Numbered from the stretch's first letter, positions 28,147 through 38,200 are shown. The stretch: DNA of 56,056 nt from Bryobacter sp. (GCA_022843605.1 JALHNI010000026.1:1-56056), one strand, 5' to 3'. Notes: generated by a model from the sequence alone, not told the origin. Numbers and translations: made by a program.

Positions 28147-28162
28147 ACCAACTAGTGTGTAT
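28145..28162. promoter_or_regulatory. Candidate TetR operator over the regulator's start codon
   Basis: An imperfect palindrome ATAC-CA-ACTAGT-GT-GTAT: the outer ATAC/GTAT arms and the central ACTAGT are symmetric, 14 of 18 positions. It overlaps the first bases of the TetR coding region and its upstream side, so binding would block transcription of the tetR-DUF2277 unit. Size and position are typical of TetR autoregulation. Confidence 0.55.
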
Positions 28163-28212
28163 CTTCCGGATGAGAAGTCAAGAGGATATGCTGAGGAGGA
28201 TTGCTCACCCTG

Positions 28213-29523
28213 ATGCTCATGATGAACTTAGCGCAGACCGGAGACATCCGGCTGATGATTGTCGAACCCGGCCATTTCCACGCCGCGCTGATTCAACGGG
28301 ACATGTACCCGGGAATCTCTCCCAAAGTTGCGGTGTACGCGCCGCTGGGTCCTGAACTGCTTGATTATCTGAACCGGATCTCGCTGTTCAATCACCGTCC
28401 GGCGGAGCCCACCGCCTGGCAACTTGACGTCCACACCGGCGCGGATTTTTTCACTCGCGCGCTGGAGGAGCGGAAGGGCAACGCGATCGTCTTTACAGGA
28501 CGCAATCGCCCTAAGATCAACCGCATCATACAGGCGCTCGATGCCGGCTACCACGTCTTCGCCGACAAGCCCTGGATCATTCGTTCCGAAGATCTCGACG
28601 AGTTGACGCTGGCGCTTGATCGCGCACGGGAGAAGAAACTCGCCGCGTACGACATCATGACCGAACGCTTCGAGATCACGTCGATTCTGCAGCGTGAGCT
28701 GGTGAACGCGCCCGGCGTGTTCGGCAAGCAACTGGAAGGCACGGCCGCTGAGCCCGGCATTCGGGCCAGCAGTGTCCACCATTTGATGAAGGTGGTGGCC
28801 GGCGTACCGTTGAAGCGTCCGGCGTGGTTCTTCAACATCGACGAGTACGGCGAAGCGCTGGCCGATGTCGGCACGCACGTCGTCGACTTAGTGCAGTGGA
28901 CGGCCTTTCCCGGACAGCAGCTCGACTATCAGCGGGAGATCCAGATCGACAAGGGCCGGCGTTGGCCGACGATGATCAGCCGGGCGCAGTTTGAACAAGT
29001 GACCGGGGCGAAGGACTTCCCCGCGGAATTGGCGCGCTGGGTGAAGGATGGGCAGCTTAGCTACTTCGCAAACAACGCGGTGAGCTATCGGGTGCGCGGC
29101 GTGAACATCGGACTGGAGATTCTTTGGAATTGGGAGGCGCCCGCCGGCACGGGAGATGTTTATGACGCCTCCTTCCGCGGGTCATTGGCACGCGTCGAGA
29201 TTCGGCAAGGCAAAGAAGAGAAGTTTGTGCCGGAGCTTTACGTCGTACCGAGTGAAATGACTCCTGCGTGGCGAAAGGCGATGGCGGAGAAAGTGGCGTC
29301 GCTGGCGAAGGATTTTCCTGGCGTCACCTGGGATGCGGCCACGGGGCGCATCGGGATTCCGGAGCGCTATCGCGTCGGGCATGAGGCGCACTTCGCGCAG
29401 GTGGCCCGAAAGTTCTTCGACTATGTGCGGAATCCAGCGGCGATTGAAGCGTGGGAGCGGGCGAATATGCTGGTGAAGTACTTCATCTCGACACGCGGCG
29501 TCGAGATCAGCCGGCCGGAATAA
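28213..29523 (+). CDS. Gfo/Idh/MocA-like oxidoreductase with family-specific C-terminal domain
   Basis: A 436-residue member of the putative oxidoreductase group related to Gfo/Idh/MocA, which carries a distinct C-terminal domain. The Rossmann part includes IRLMIVEPGHFHAALIQ near the N-terminus and the EKP-like motif as FADKPWI; usual Gfo/Idh proteins have a GxGxxG loop at the extreme N-terminus, which is replaced here. Substrate-side features include GTHVVDLVQW. A GAGGAGGA site lies 12 nt before the ATG at 28213 and directly abuts a TTG at 28201; ATGs at 28219 and 28222 are also possible. It may not bind NAD in the standard manner. It overlaps the convergent cupin by 17 nt. Confidence 0.82.
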   Translation: MLMMNLAQTGDIRLMIVEPGHFHAALIQRDMYPGISPKVAVYAPLGPELLDYLNRISLFNHRPAEPTAWQLDVHTGADFFTRALEERKGNAIVFTGRNRPKINRIIQALDAGYHVFADKPWIIRSEDLDELTLALDRAREKKLAAYDIMTERFEITSILQRELVNAPGVFGKQLEGTAAEPGIRASSVHHLMKVVAGVPLKRPAWFFNIDEYGEALADVGTHVVDLVQWTAFPGQQLDYQREIQIDKGRRWPTMISRAQFEQVTGAKDFPAELARWVKDGQLSYFANNAVSYRVRGVNIGLEILWNWEAPAGTGDVYDASFRGSLARVEIRQGKEEKFVPELYVVPSEMTPAWRKAMAEKVASLAKDFPGVTWDAATGRIGIPERYRVGHEAHFAQVARKFFDYVRNPAAIEAWERANMLVKYFISTRGVEISRPE

Positions 29524-29872
29524 AGTCTTCGCGGCCTGGATGAAAGCTATCCACGAGGCGGGCGGTTTCCGAAAGTAGCTGAATGGAGTGCATGACGTTC
29601 GGCGGCACGGCGAACATGTCGCCCGCAACCAGCCGTTGCGCTGGCTGGTCACCGGTGACGAAGAGAATTTCGCCTGAGGCAACATAGGTCACCTGTTCGT
29701 GGGGGTGAGCGTGCATGGGGTCGGCCTCAGTCCAGGGTCCGCCGGTAATGTCGATGACGACGCCCATCAGGTTGCCGGTGCGGATGATCGCGCGGGTGAA
29801 GCCGGGACGGCAAGGCTCCATTTCGGTCTCGGCGAGCCGAAGGACGGCGGATTGGTTCAGGGCGTCGATCAT
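29507..29872 (-). CDS. Small cupin-domain protein
   Basis: A 121-residue single-domain cupin. Motif 1 (HAHPHEQVTYVASGEILFVTG) provides the metal-binding histidines and glutamate; motif 2 (VPPNVMHSIQLL) gives the third histidine. The ATG at 29872 has a GGGAGAG site upstream; a longer frame to 30163 would overlap the preceding gene and has no support. Its start overlaps the stop of the glycosyltransferase gene as ATGA, indicating translational coupling at the end of the minus-strand operon. It could be a sugar isomerase-type or binding cupin; the reaction is unknown. Its 3' end overlaps the Gfo/Idh-like gene. Confidence 0.87.
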   Translation of the reverse strand: MIDALNQSAVLRLAETEMEPCRPGFTRAIIRTGNLMGVVIDITGGPWTEADPMHAHPHEQVTYVASGEILFVTGDQPAQRLVAGDMFAVPPNVMHSIQLLSETARLVDSFHPGREDFIPAG

Positions 29873-32112
29873 TTTTCTCTCCCGGTCAAATGGTGATTGT
29901 CTCGCGAAAAGGCTGGTATTGCATCCGTTGAAGCGGCACTTTCGCGAGGGAGCAGTTGATAAAGCGACATCCCGCGATTCTCTTGGAGCAGTCGCCAGTT
30001 CCAAGCCGAAAGATTCTGTTGGACATCGGGCGCAATCAGATCCTGGTGATGAAGCAAAACATAGCGAATGCCGCGGCTGAGTAACTCCTGAGTCGCCGCG
30101 GCACGGACCTGAGGAATGGGGCCGGCCAGGACTGGCTGGACGTGACGGGTGAGGGTGCGCCACTCACCATCGCGATACCGGCCATAGAGGGTGAGTTGCG
30201 GCTCGGGATGGATCGGCCGGTGCTCAACATCCACGCGCGTGAGACGGACCGGCTGGCGCCAGGTAAGTTCAAGCTGAGCGGAGCGCTGAGGATTGAGCCC
30301 CCCTCGCCAACGAGTGAGGCGATTCCCGTCGAAGCTATTGGCGGCGTCATCACGGGGAGGATCCGCCGCTATATGAGGAGAGTCCGGAAGCTGCACGGTT
30401 TGCATCAGGTCGAAGAGCCTTACCTCGGTGGCAGTGAAGACGGAACCGGGTTCCTTGCGTATGCGAATGCCAGTGAGGTCGCTCTTGGGGAACCAGAAGC
30501 GCTCGCCCGACGTGGGATGCCGGGCTTCGAGCACCGGAATGTAAAGCACGCGGCAAAGCTCGGCGGTCGACCTTGAACGGTTGTCGATCTGCAGGTCGAC
30601 GCCGCTGTAGCTGGCCGCATACTGGCGGAACGCCAGAACCGGCTCGCCGGGACGGGTAAGGGCATTCAGCGTCTTGATCAGCGGATAGTCCGGCAACTTG
30701 CGCAACAGGAACTCTTCCTCCGATTCACGGCCCAACGCCGCCGCCCAGGGGATTTCCTTGATGCGCCACGCATTTTTCGCAGCGTAGGATTCAACGACGC
30801 CTGGCCAGGATAGGACGGCGTGAAATGCCACGACGACTCCCAGCACTGCCGGCCAGGGCTGCAGCGAACGCGCCAGCGCCAGCGTGAAGAATGCCAAGCC
30901 AGGGATCAGAAACCGAGTGCCGTGATTCAGGGTAAATGGCAGAGCGGCGACGACGCCGGCCAAGAGGAGGCGCCGGCCCTCGGGATACCGCAGCGAGAAG
31001 AGGGCGATCGGCAAAAGGAGAAACACCGGACCCAAAAGGCCCTGCAGGGTGCCGCCCAGCACCGTCACTTCCCAGGGAATGGTGCGCGCCGAAGTGTAGC
31101 CAGGGTAGTTCTGAACCGCGCGAAGGTACTCCTGCTCGAGCGGCCAATCCAGGATGTTGTTCGGAAACCAGACATTGAAGAAAGGCGCTAATGGATTGCC
31201 CGCGAATGCGTAGTTCTTCAGCAGCCAAGGCAGCATCATCAGCAGGGCGGGCACCAGAAAGCGGACTGCGTTGCGGAGGTTCGAACGACGCCACAGCACG
31301 GCGACTAGCGCGGCGGCCAGCGTGAAGACGGCGGTGTACTTAATGGCGAAGGCGAATCCCGAGAGGAGCCCGGCGACGACTAGCCAGTTTGGCGAGTCAG
31401 CCTGCCAACAGCGAAGCGCGAGAAAGACGCCGAAGGTGACGGCTGCCAGTGCGACGTCGTTGTAAGCGGCGCTAGCGTCGGCACCGACGACAGGTGCCAG
31501 AGGGACCAGCAGCGCCGCAGCCGCCGCGGACCCAGCGTAGCCTAGACGCTTGCCGTAAGCGATCATCAGCAGCGGCAACGTGCCGAGAAAGGCCAGGTGC
31601 ACGAGGGCGGCGGCAGAATGGCGGCCGAAGCCGTAGGCGGGCAGAAAGACCATCTCCAGCCCTTGGGAGAGTTGGGCGTAGAGGTCAGTCGGAATCGCTC
31701 GAATGGCTCCTTCGCGGAGGTAGCATTGCACGAGCGGCAGATGGTAGGCCATGCCGTCGGGGCTGATCTCCGGCGCCATCGCCACCGCGAGATAGCTGAA
31801 GGCGTAGATCGGCAACACGGCGGCCATGGTCCATCGCCAGGGTTTCGGCAACGGCGGAAGCCAGGCGCGGGGGTGGGGGACGCTTCGCCAATGCACTGCC
31901 GCAAGGACGGATCCCAGCAGGAGCAAGGTCCAGCGATTCAGTAGGCCCGCTAAGCCCATCAAGAGAACCAGCAGGCTGACCAGGGCGGCACCGGTGAGCA
32001 AGCCGAACGCCCAGCCTTCGGAGCGTGTCATCACCAGACCCAACCGAGAGAGCAATGCGCGCCCCACCCAACAGCAGACCAGGATTGTGGCAAAGGCGGC
32101 GAATAGGGACAT
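29869..32112 (-). CDS. GT39-like membrane glycosyltransferase with C-terminal discoidin-like segment
   Basis: A 747-residue polytopic membrane protein with about a dozen hydrophobic helices in residues 1-450, a first periplasmic loop with EISPDGMAYHLPLVQCYL (acidic residue in the position used by ArnT/PMT-type enzymes) and a long soluble C-terminus. In that tail, residues about 575-680 (DDAANSFDGNRLTRWRGG ... LELTWRQPVRLTRVDVEH) look like an F5/8-type (discoidin) beta-sandwich, a carbohydrate-binding fold. The predicted role is transfer of a sugar from a polyprenyl-phosphate carrier to a periplasmic acceptor. It begins 3 nt after the stop of the second GT39 gene and overlaps the cupin start. 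Confidence 0.8.
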   Translation of the reverse strand: MSLFAAFATILVCCWVGRALLSRLGLVMTRSEGWAFGLLTGAALVSLLVLLMGLAGLLNRWTLLLLGSVLAAVHWRSVPHPRAWLPPLPKPWRWTMAAVLPIYAFSYLAVAMAPEISPDGMAYHLPLVQCYLREGAIRAIPTDLYAQLSQGLEMVFLPAYGFGRHSAAALVHLAFLGTLPLLMIAYGKRLGYAGSAAAAALLVPLAPVVGADASAAYNDVALAAVTFGVFLALRCWQADSPNWLVVAGLLSGFAFAIKYTAVFTLAAALVAVLWRRSNLRNAVRFLVPALLMMLPWLLKNYAFAGNPLAPFFNVWFPNNILDWPLEQEYLRAVQNYPGYTSARTIPWEVTVLGGTLQGLLGPVFLLLPIALFSLRYPEGRRLLLAGVVAALPFTLNHGTRFLIPGLAFFTLALARSLQPWPAVLGVVVAFHAVLSWPGVVESYAAKNAWRIKEIPWAAALGRESEEEFLLRKLPDYPLIKTLNALTRPGEPVLAFRQYAASYSGVDLQIDNRSRSTAELCRVLYIPVLEARHPTSGERFWFPKSDLTGIRIRKEPGSVFTATEVRLFDLMQTVQLPDSPHIAADPPRDDAANSFDGNRLTRWRGGLNPQRSAQLELTWRQPVRLTRVDVEHRPIHPEPQLTLYGRYRDGEWRTLTRHVQPVLAGPIPQVRAAATQELLSRGIRYVLLHHQDLIAPDVQQNLSAWNWRLLQENRGMSLYQLLPRESAASTDAIPAFSRDNHHLTGREK

Positions 32113-32115
32113 AGG

Positions 32116-33837
32116 TTACGGGATCTGGTAGATCTGAATCGAGTAACCTGCCCGGGCAATCGGCTTTGCTTCGCGGAACACGGCAAAGTAGTCGCGATAC
32201 TTGGGGGCAAAATGATGGCCACTGAGGAGGGAAGCACTGATGGCGTAGTAGCCGGGCCGCGGGACGTAGCGGGGGCCTTGAGCCAGCGAATCGTTCCAAG
32301 GCGGCGCGATCACCGTGAGGCGGTCGTCGCGGAGATAGGCCCAGGGGTTGTCCATGCCGAAGTAGGAAAGGTGTACGCGCCCCACCGGGTTGGTCTTCAC
32401 CCATTCGGCGAAATCCGGCAGATTCTGGCCCCAGTCGATGTTGCTGTCACTGAGCCAGGCGAGGCCCTGTTCCGGCCCGCCCACCCAGGCGTTGAAGTAC
32501 GAGAGGTAGTGGGGATAGATGGTGGCTGAGCGCCATCCGAGCGAGAGCAGCAGTCCCGCGGCCAACAGACGGGGGATCCATCGTTGCCGCGGTACGCACC
32601 AATGAAAGAAGGCTCCCGTCCAGAGGGTGAAAAATATCAGCGACGGCAAGACGAGCCGCAGCCCCAGCTGCAGGCTGGAAAGAGAAGCCAGCCAGAGGTA
32701 AACCAGGGGCGGCAAAATCCAGAAAACGGCGCTCCGGTCGCGGCCCAACCACCCCACCAGGGCCGTCAAAAGACCCGCCAGGATGAGCGCCTGATGAGGC
32801 ACGGGGACCTTAACGGCGAGAGCGGTAAGGAAGTAAAGTGGATGCCCATGGGGGTAGACATTGCCGTGCAGATAAACGCCATTGCCATCGGCGTTCGATT
32901 GCACCAGGGCCAGCACGCCTTGCCACAATCTCGACGGTACGGGCCAGTTCCCGAACCGCTGGCCCACCCATTGCACGACCGGCGGCGGACTGGAGACCTG
33001 AAGCGCTTCCGCGGACAAGCCTGCGTGATCGAATTGCCAGGCCGCCAGGACAATCACATAGACGACGGCAATGGCGGCAGCCAGACTCAGCCCGGCCTCG
33101 CGCCAGGACTTGCGATGAACTACTTGGCCGATCAGGATGAGCGCCAAGCCGACAGGAACCAGAAACAACAACGATAGCTTGGCGCACATTGCCAGCGCGC
33201 TGGCCGCAGCCAGCGTGCTGGCCGTCAGTAAGGAGGGCCGTCGCCAATAGACCCACCCGCGATAAGCGAACAACAGGTAAGAGAAGGCGGCCGCAAGATC
33301 GTTCTTGAAAAGGTGACCGTGCGCCAGCGCGGTCGGCGTCAGACAGAAGACGGTGGCTACCAGAACGCCGATCCACGGGCCGAAAAGCTGGCGTCCCCAC
33401 CACCAGAGGAGCAGAGAACCGGCCAGGGGAAAAACGATCAGCGGCAGGCGCGACCAGAAGAAGACACGGTCGATCTCCTCGGCCGTCATTCCCATCATCA
33501 TGGCCTGGGAAATCGTCCACTCGTGTTTCGACTGCCAGGCGGGATGTTCGCGCGGTGGCAGACTCAGCCCAGTCAGATGAGGCACCCAACCTCCCGCCAG
33601 CTTGATCAGCGGTGGCATGTCGCCAGGTTGAAGGGTGTCGGCCCCCTGCCAATACAGGTAAGCAGACAACAGATGGCTCGGCTCGTCCACCGTAACGCCG
33701 GTGCGATCCGCCAGCGTCATCTGCACCGCGGTGAAAAGTACGACGACAAGGCCCAGAACTAACATTTCCAGGCGCGACGGAGCGCGCGCCGAGGCTTCCT
33801 CCGTCATTGCTCCGCCACCCTTACGTTCCCCGACCAC
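32116..33837 (-). CDS. GT39 family (ArnT/PMT-like) polyprenyl-phosphate glycosyltransferase
   Basis: A 573-residue membrane protein starting at GTG 33837; ATG 33807 (MTEEASARAP) is an alternative. Helix 1 (MLVLGLVVVLFTAVQMTLA) is followed by the first periplasmic loop TGVTVDEPSHLLSAYLYW, with the D-E pair that is catalytic in ArnT/PMT enzymes, and by repeated hydrophobic helices. A C-terminal soluble segment (LSDSNIDWGQNLPDFAEW) is typical of this family in Acidobacteriota and Planctomycetes. It lies 29 nt after the LamG gene and 3 nt before the next glycosyltransferase, forming the core of a four-gene minus-strand operon. Confidence 0.87.
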   Translation of the reverse strand: MVGERKGGGAMTEEASARAPSRLEMLVLGLVVVLFTAVQMTLADRTGVTVDEPSHLLSAYLYWQGADTLQPGDMPPLIKLAGGWVPHLTGLSLPPREHPAWQSKHEWTISQAMMMGMTAEEIDRVFFWSRLPLIVFPLAGSLLLWWWGRQLFGPWIGVLVATVFCLTPTALAHGHLFKNDLAAAFSYLLFAYRGWVYWRRPSLLTASTLAAASALAMCAKLSLLFLVPVGLALILIGQVVHRKSWREAGLSLAAAIAVVYVIVLAAWQFDHAGLSAEALQVSSPPPVVQWVGQRFGNWPVPSRLWQGVLALVQSNADGNGVYLHGNVYPHGHPLYFLTALAVKVPVPHQALILAGLLTALVGWLGRDRSAVFWILPPLVYLWLASLSSLQLGLRLVLPSLIFFTLWTGAFFHWCVPRQRWIPRLLAAGLLLSLGWRSATIYPHYLSYFNAWVGGPEQGLAWLSDSNIDWGQNLPDFAEWVKTNPVGRVHLSYFGMDNPWAYLRDDRLTVIAPPWNDSLAQGPRYVPRPGYYAISASLLSGHHFAPKYRDYFAVFREAKPIARAGYSIQIYQIP

Positions 33838-33866
33838 CAGCCAGACAGTGTATGACAGTTTCGGGG

Positions 33867-34508
33867 CTACCGGGAACTCACCGGAAGAAATTCAGTAGGC
33901 GAGAGCGCGCGACGCGTCATTCGCGCAATGCGCACGGCGCCTTTAAAATAGTCAACGCGGTTGATCCGTACCCCCACTGACGTACGGCCGGCCCCCTGAG
34001 GGGCGAGCTTCACCTCGGCTTGACCCTGTAGCACGCCGTTGACGTAGTTGCGGAACTCACGTCCATCGTAGACGGCGGCAGCGTGGTGCCAGACTCCTGC
34101 CGGGTGCTGTTTGGCACGGTCCATGAGTGCCTTCGCGCCGGTGCTCGATTGCGCGAAACTGTCCAGGCACCAGGTCCCGTTGCCGACGCGGGTCTCGAAC
34201 AGCAATCGGTTCGCGTTGCCGTTCTCCTGAAGGTGGAAGAATCGCTGCTCGGGCTTGCCGTCGATGTCGGGACGAAAGATCACTTCCCAAGTGAACTGCT
34301 CGGCGCCCGCTAAAGGATGCACCTCAAGGAAGAGGGCATCGTTGACACCATTGAACGCGATGGCCTTCCCTTCCGGGGTGTCGATCACTTTGGGATGGCC
34401 CTCCACGGTGACGGCGTGGCCGCCGATCTTGTCCAAACGGTCGAAGCGCCAAGTCTCATCGGCGAAAGTGAGCGTCGCGATCATCGTCAGACAGAGGAGC
34501 CGGAGCAT
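33867..34508 (-). CDS. Secreted LamG-type (concanavalin-like) domain protein
   Basis: A 213-residue secreted protein: signal peptide about 1-16, then one LamG/laminin-G-like jelly roll. Recognisable segments are AIAFNGVNDALFLEVHPL, FTWEVIFRPD, PAGVWHHAAAVYDGREFRNYVNG and the closing VGVRINRVDYFKGAVRIARMTRRALSP, the standard pattern of LamG_3 domains. The ATG at 34508 has a CATAAG-type -10 box about 9 nt upstream and no Shine-Dalgarno sequence. It is the first gene of the operon leading into two membrane glycosyltransferases. It is probably a carbohydrate- or protein-binding module, with no visible catalytic site. Confidence 0.85.
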   Translation of the reverse strand: MLRLLCLTMIATLTFADETWRFDRLDKIGGHAVTVEGHPKVIDTPEGKAIAFNGVNDALFLEVHPLAGAEQFTWEVIFRPDIDGKPEQRFFHLQENGNANRLLFETRVGNGTWCLDSFAQSSTGAKALMDRAKQHPAGVWHHAAAVYDGREFRNYVNGVLQGQAEVKLAPQGAGRTSVGVRINRVDYFKGAVRIARMTRRALSPTEFLPVSSR

Positions 34509-34538
34509 GCTCAACAGCTTATGACATATTCAAGGGGA

Positions 34539-35198
34539 ATGATGCGTCTTGGATTTCTTCACGCGGCAGTGGCCGCAATTGCACCGGTGAATCAGGCGGT
34601 GGCCCGTTTGCACCCATCCTGGGAAGTTGTAAACCTTCTGGACGATGGGATTCTACGGCACTTTCATACGCGGAATGAAGCAGGCGTGAAAGAGCGGTTG
34701 GATGACCTGGCTCGTATCGCCGTCGACGCCTATGGAGCGAGGGCGCTGCTGGCCACCTGCTCTGCTGCCAGGCTCGAAACGGTGGAGGCGATCGGCACCG
34801 CCCGTGGAGTTCCCTGCATCAAGATCGACTTTCCGATGTGCGACCGGGCTGTGCGGCTGGGCGGCACCATCGGCGTGGTGGTGAGCTTTGCGCCGACACA
34901 GGCCGTGACGATCGCGACCTTGTGGGAGGCCGCACGGCGTGCAGGAATGCCGCTCGACTATCTCACCCGTTCGGTCCCCGAGGCTCTCACCCTCCTCAAC
35001 TCCGGCGATCGGGCCGCGCACGACAGCTTGATTGCCGCAGAAGCCGAGCAACTCGTACGCGAAGGCGCGTCCAGCATTGTGCTGGCCCAAGTCTCCATGG
35101 CGCACCTCGGCGCGCCCCTCTCGAAGCGCCTCGGTGTTCCGGTGCTCGAAAGCCTCACCTCCTCGTTGGAGGCATGCGAAAAAGCCCTCGGCCGTTGA
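34539..35198 (+). CDS. Aspartate/glutamate racemase-superfamily protein, second catalytic Cys absent
   Basis: A 219-residue protein of the Asp/Glu/hydantoin racemase fold. The first half-site Cys is present in ALLATCSAARLE (T-C-S), but the second, normally Cys in a GCxxMA-type motif, is read here as VLAQVSMAHL, so Gln replaces Cys. It may therefore be a decarboxylase, a single-base isomerase or a divergent racemase. Start is uncertain: ATG 34539/34542 follow GGGGA almost directly; ATG 34521 is also in frame. It diverges from the LamG gene. The stop codon lies in the loop of its own terminator. Confidence 0.82.
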   Translation: MMRLGFLHAAVAAIAPVNQAVARLHPSWEVVNLLDDGILRHFHTRNEAGVKERLDDLARIAVDAYGARALLATCSAARLETVEAIGTARGVPCIKIDFPMCDRAVRLGGTIGVVVSFAPTQAVTIATLWEAARRAGMPLDYLTRSVPEALTLLNSGDRAAHDSLIAAEAEQLVREGASSIVLAQVSMAHLGAPLSKRLGVPVLESLTSSLEACEKALGR

Positions 35199-35212
35199 GG
35201 GCCGAGGGCTTT
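35181..35212. terminator. Bidirectional hairpin terminator containing the racemase stop codon
   Basis: A perfect 13-bp stem (35181-35193 with 35200-35212), A residues on the left and T residues on the right, around a 6-nt loop. The TGA of the racemase-like gene (35196-35198) lies in the loop, so the left arm encodes its last residues. It also serves Oar receptor 3, which ends at 35230 on the other strand. Confidence 0.85.
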
Positions 35213-35229
35213 CCAGCGCGATTCGGGCG

Positions 35230-38200
35230 TTAGAAGCTCACGCGCAACGCGAGTTGCACTTGACGCGGTCCGACCGCCGTACCGCCGATGATGCCGGTGG
35301 AGCCGGACCCGAGTTGGGCATTCGGCGAGCCCAACTGCAGCGTGTTGGTGGCATTGAAAGCCTCCGCACGAAACTGGAGCGAAGCCCGCTCCCGGATGCG
35401 GAAGTTCTTGAAGAGGGAGAAGTCCAAAGTTTTCAAGCCGGGATTGCGAATGTCGGGCGACGTGCGCGACACGTTGCCGAAACGGAAGGCTTGAGCGAAG
35501 CTGAACACGGATGTGTCAAACCATTGCGCAATGCGCTGATCCACCGTGCCGCCCGTCTTCTCACCCGAGGTGCCATTGTTGTTCGGACGCTGGCCGGCGG
35601 AGCCTAGCCCGGTGTTGTTGACGTTCTGGGTGACTAACACCGGCGTGCCCTTCTGGAACGTGAGAATGCCATTCATCTGCCAGCCGCCGATGAGGATCTC
35701 GGCCGCCGGGTGCATGCTGTTCAGCATCTTACGGCCTTTGCCGAACGGCAGATCGTAGTTGCCGCTGAAGACGAAACGCGCCGGCACGTCCTGGGTGGAA
35801 ATCGACTTCTCCGCTTGACGGTTGTAAAAGTCCTGCTTGTTGCCCGCCTGTCCCAGAAAGGTCACCGTCTGCGAGGCGTCATCAATCAGTTTGCCGCCGG
35901 TAAAGCTGGCGAGAAAACCCAGCCCGTTCGTGAACCGCTTTTCCACTCGCACCAGCAAGGCGTGGTAGTTCGAGTTTGCCTGCGGCTTGCGGAATGCGTT
36001 CACCGCCGTGTATTGCGGATAGGGCCGCAGCAACTGCGCCCGCGTCACCGTGGCCCGGCTGAGCACGGAACTGCCGTTGGTGATCACGCCGAAGAACGGG
36101 TTCGGCACCAGATCGTTCAGTGAGTTCCCCAGGCTGCCGAACGAAGCCGGGAGTTGGTTGTAGGTCATTGAACCTTCGCCATCCACCAGATGGTTCCCTT
36201 TCGAGGCCGCGTAGCCCACCTCTACTACCATGCTGCCGGGCAATTCGCGCTGAACGTTCAAATTCCATTGCTGGATTACGGGATTACGCGAATCGTTGAA
36301 GTGACTCTCCCCGATGCCCAGACCCAAGTTGGTGGAGGAACCGCTGTCGGGTCCCTCCGGTGAGCCGAGCGGCAGATTGAAGCCATTGGGATACGGGTTC
36401 GCCAGATAAGCGTTGATCGTGCGGCCGTTGTCAAGCGTCGGCACCATCGGAGTGGACCCACGGTAGCCTTCCATGCCCGCGCTGCCGCTGGCACCGGCGG
36501 CCTGCATCATAGAACCGGCATACATGAGCGCGTAGGCGCCGCGGATGACGGTCTTCTCGCTCAACTTGTAAGCGAAGCCAAAGCGGGGGCTGACATTGTT
36601 GCGATCCACCGGCGTCTGATACCGGTTATCCGGGGTGACGAACCGCATGGCACCCTTCAGGTTCGGGAAGGCGGCCACTCGACCGGCGATGGGCGAAGCG
36701 GCGTCGAGGTCGAAGAAGCTGTAGCGGTTATAGCGCTCAGTGCGCGGCAGATCGACATCATAGCGCAGACCAAGGTTAAAGGTCAGCCGCGACGTCACCT
36801 TCCAGTCGTCCTGAATGTAAGTGCCCCAATAGACACTGGAGGAAGCGGCCTGCGGATCATGAGACAGCGAGCCGCCATTGGCGGTGCCCAGCAGGAAAGA
36901 AGCCAAGCCAAAGCCCTGCGTGCCCACCGCTTGAACCGGGTTGCGCTGCGTGAAGCCCTGATTAAACGAATAAACCCCCGACGGATTGCCGAGCTGCGTA
37001 AAGTTCAGAAACAGCTTGCGCCATTCGCCCCCGGCCTTGATCGTATGGCGCGTAAGCACCTTCGTCGCCGAGGCCGCGACGACATGGGAATATGGCACAT
37101 TGCTGAGGGTGGTGAAGGTGTTCTGCCCCAAGGAGGTCAGGCCGGCGATGTCCATTCGCGGAAACTCGAGGTTCTGCGTGGCGGCCTGATCCCGGATGGC
37201 GGGCGAGAAACCCAACTGGGTAAGATCGAAGCCGCTTGAGAAGGCGCGGCGATTGTTCTCGAAACGGCCCAATCCGTAGTTGATGTTGAGAATCGTGGTG
37301 GGACTGAGCGTGTAGTTCCCGTTGAGGGCGACGTTGTAGTTGTTGGTGCTGCTGGGGCCGTCACCGCTCGGCGTACCGATGTTGCCGAAGAAATTTACCG
37401 GCGAACTTCTTGCCCGGTTGTAGGAGCCGCGTCCGAACATCGTGAACTTTGAATTAAAGTTATGGTCAATGCGGGCGTCAAACTGATGGCTGCTCGACGG
37501 AGCCTTGCTGGCCGCGTTGAAGTTGTTCGCCTGGGTGAACTGGTTCGTCGGCGTCGAATTCGGCGACACATAATACTCCCGGGCCCTGGCGGCCACCGCG
37601 TCAATCCGATTCGCCGGGATCGTGTTGTTGCTGAAGGGTTGCCGGATAAAGTTGCCGGTGCCGTCGTTGGCGGCGGTGAGGGGATCGTAGATGGTGATAT
37701 CCGCTCCGGACGCGTTCTTCAGGCCGGAGAAATTGCCACCCAGCCATTGCGGTAGCGGCACGGTCGCCGAGAAAAGGCTGGCGCTGCGCTGAATCGTGCT
37801 CTGCTCGCTGAAGAAGAAGAAGGTCCGATCCTTACCGCTGTACAGCTTGGGAATCGACAAGGGACCGCCAATCGTACCGCCGAATTGATTGCGCTGAAAC
37901 GCGCCAAGCGGGATGCGGTTGCGGTTCGAAAAGAAGTTGTTCGCATCGAGTTTGCTGTTGCGCAGAAACTCATAGCCGGATCCGTGCCACTGATTACCGC
38001 CGCTGCGCGTCGACACGTTGATGGTGCCCCCGCCGGTGCGGCCGTACTCCGCGGCCAAGGAATTCGTCACGATGGAGAATTCCTGCACTGAGTCCACGGG
38101 CGGCGTGTAGGCTAAGGCGTTGATCCCGACATTGTTCTCCGGCAGAATCACCGACGTGCCGTCGATGGTGATTTCGCTGGAGGCATTCCGGCCACCGCTG

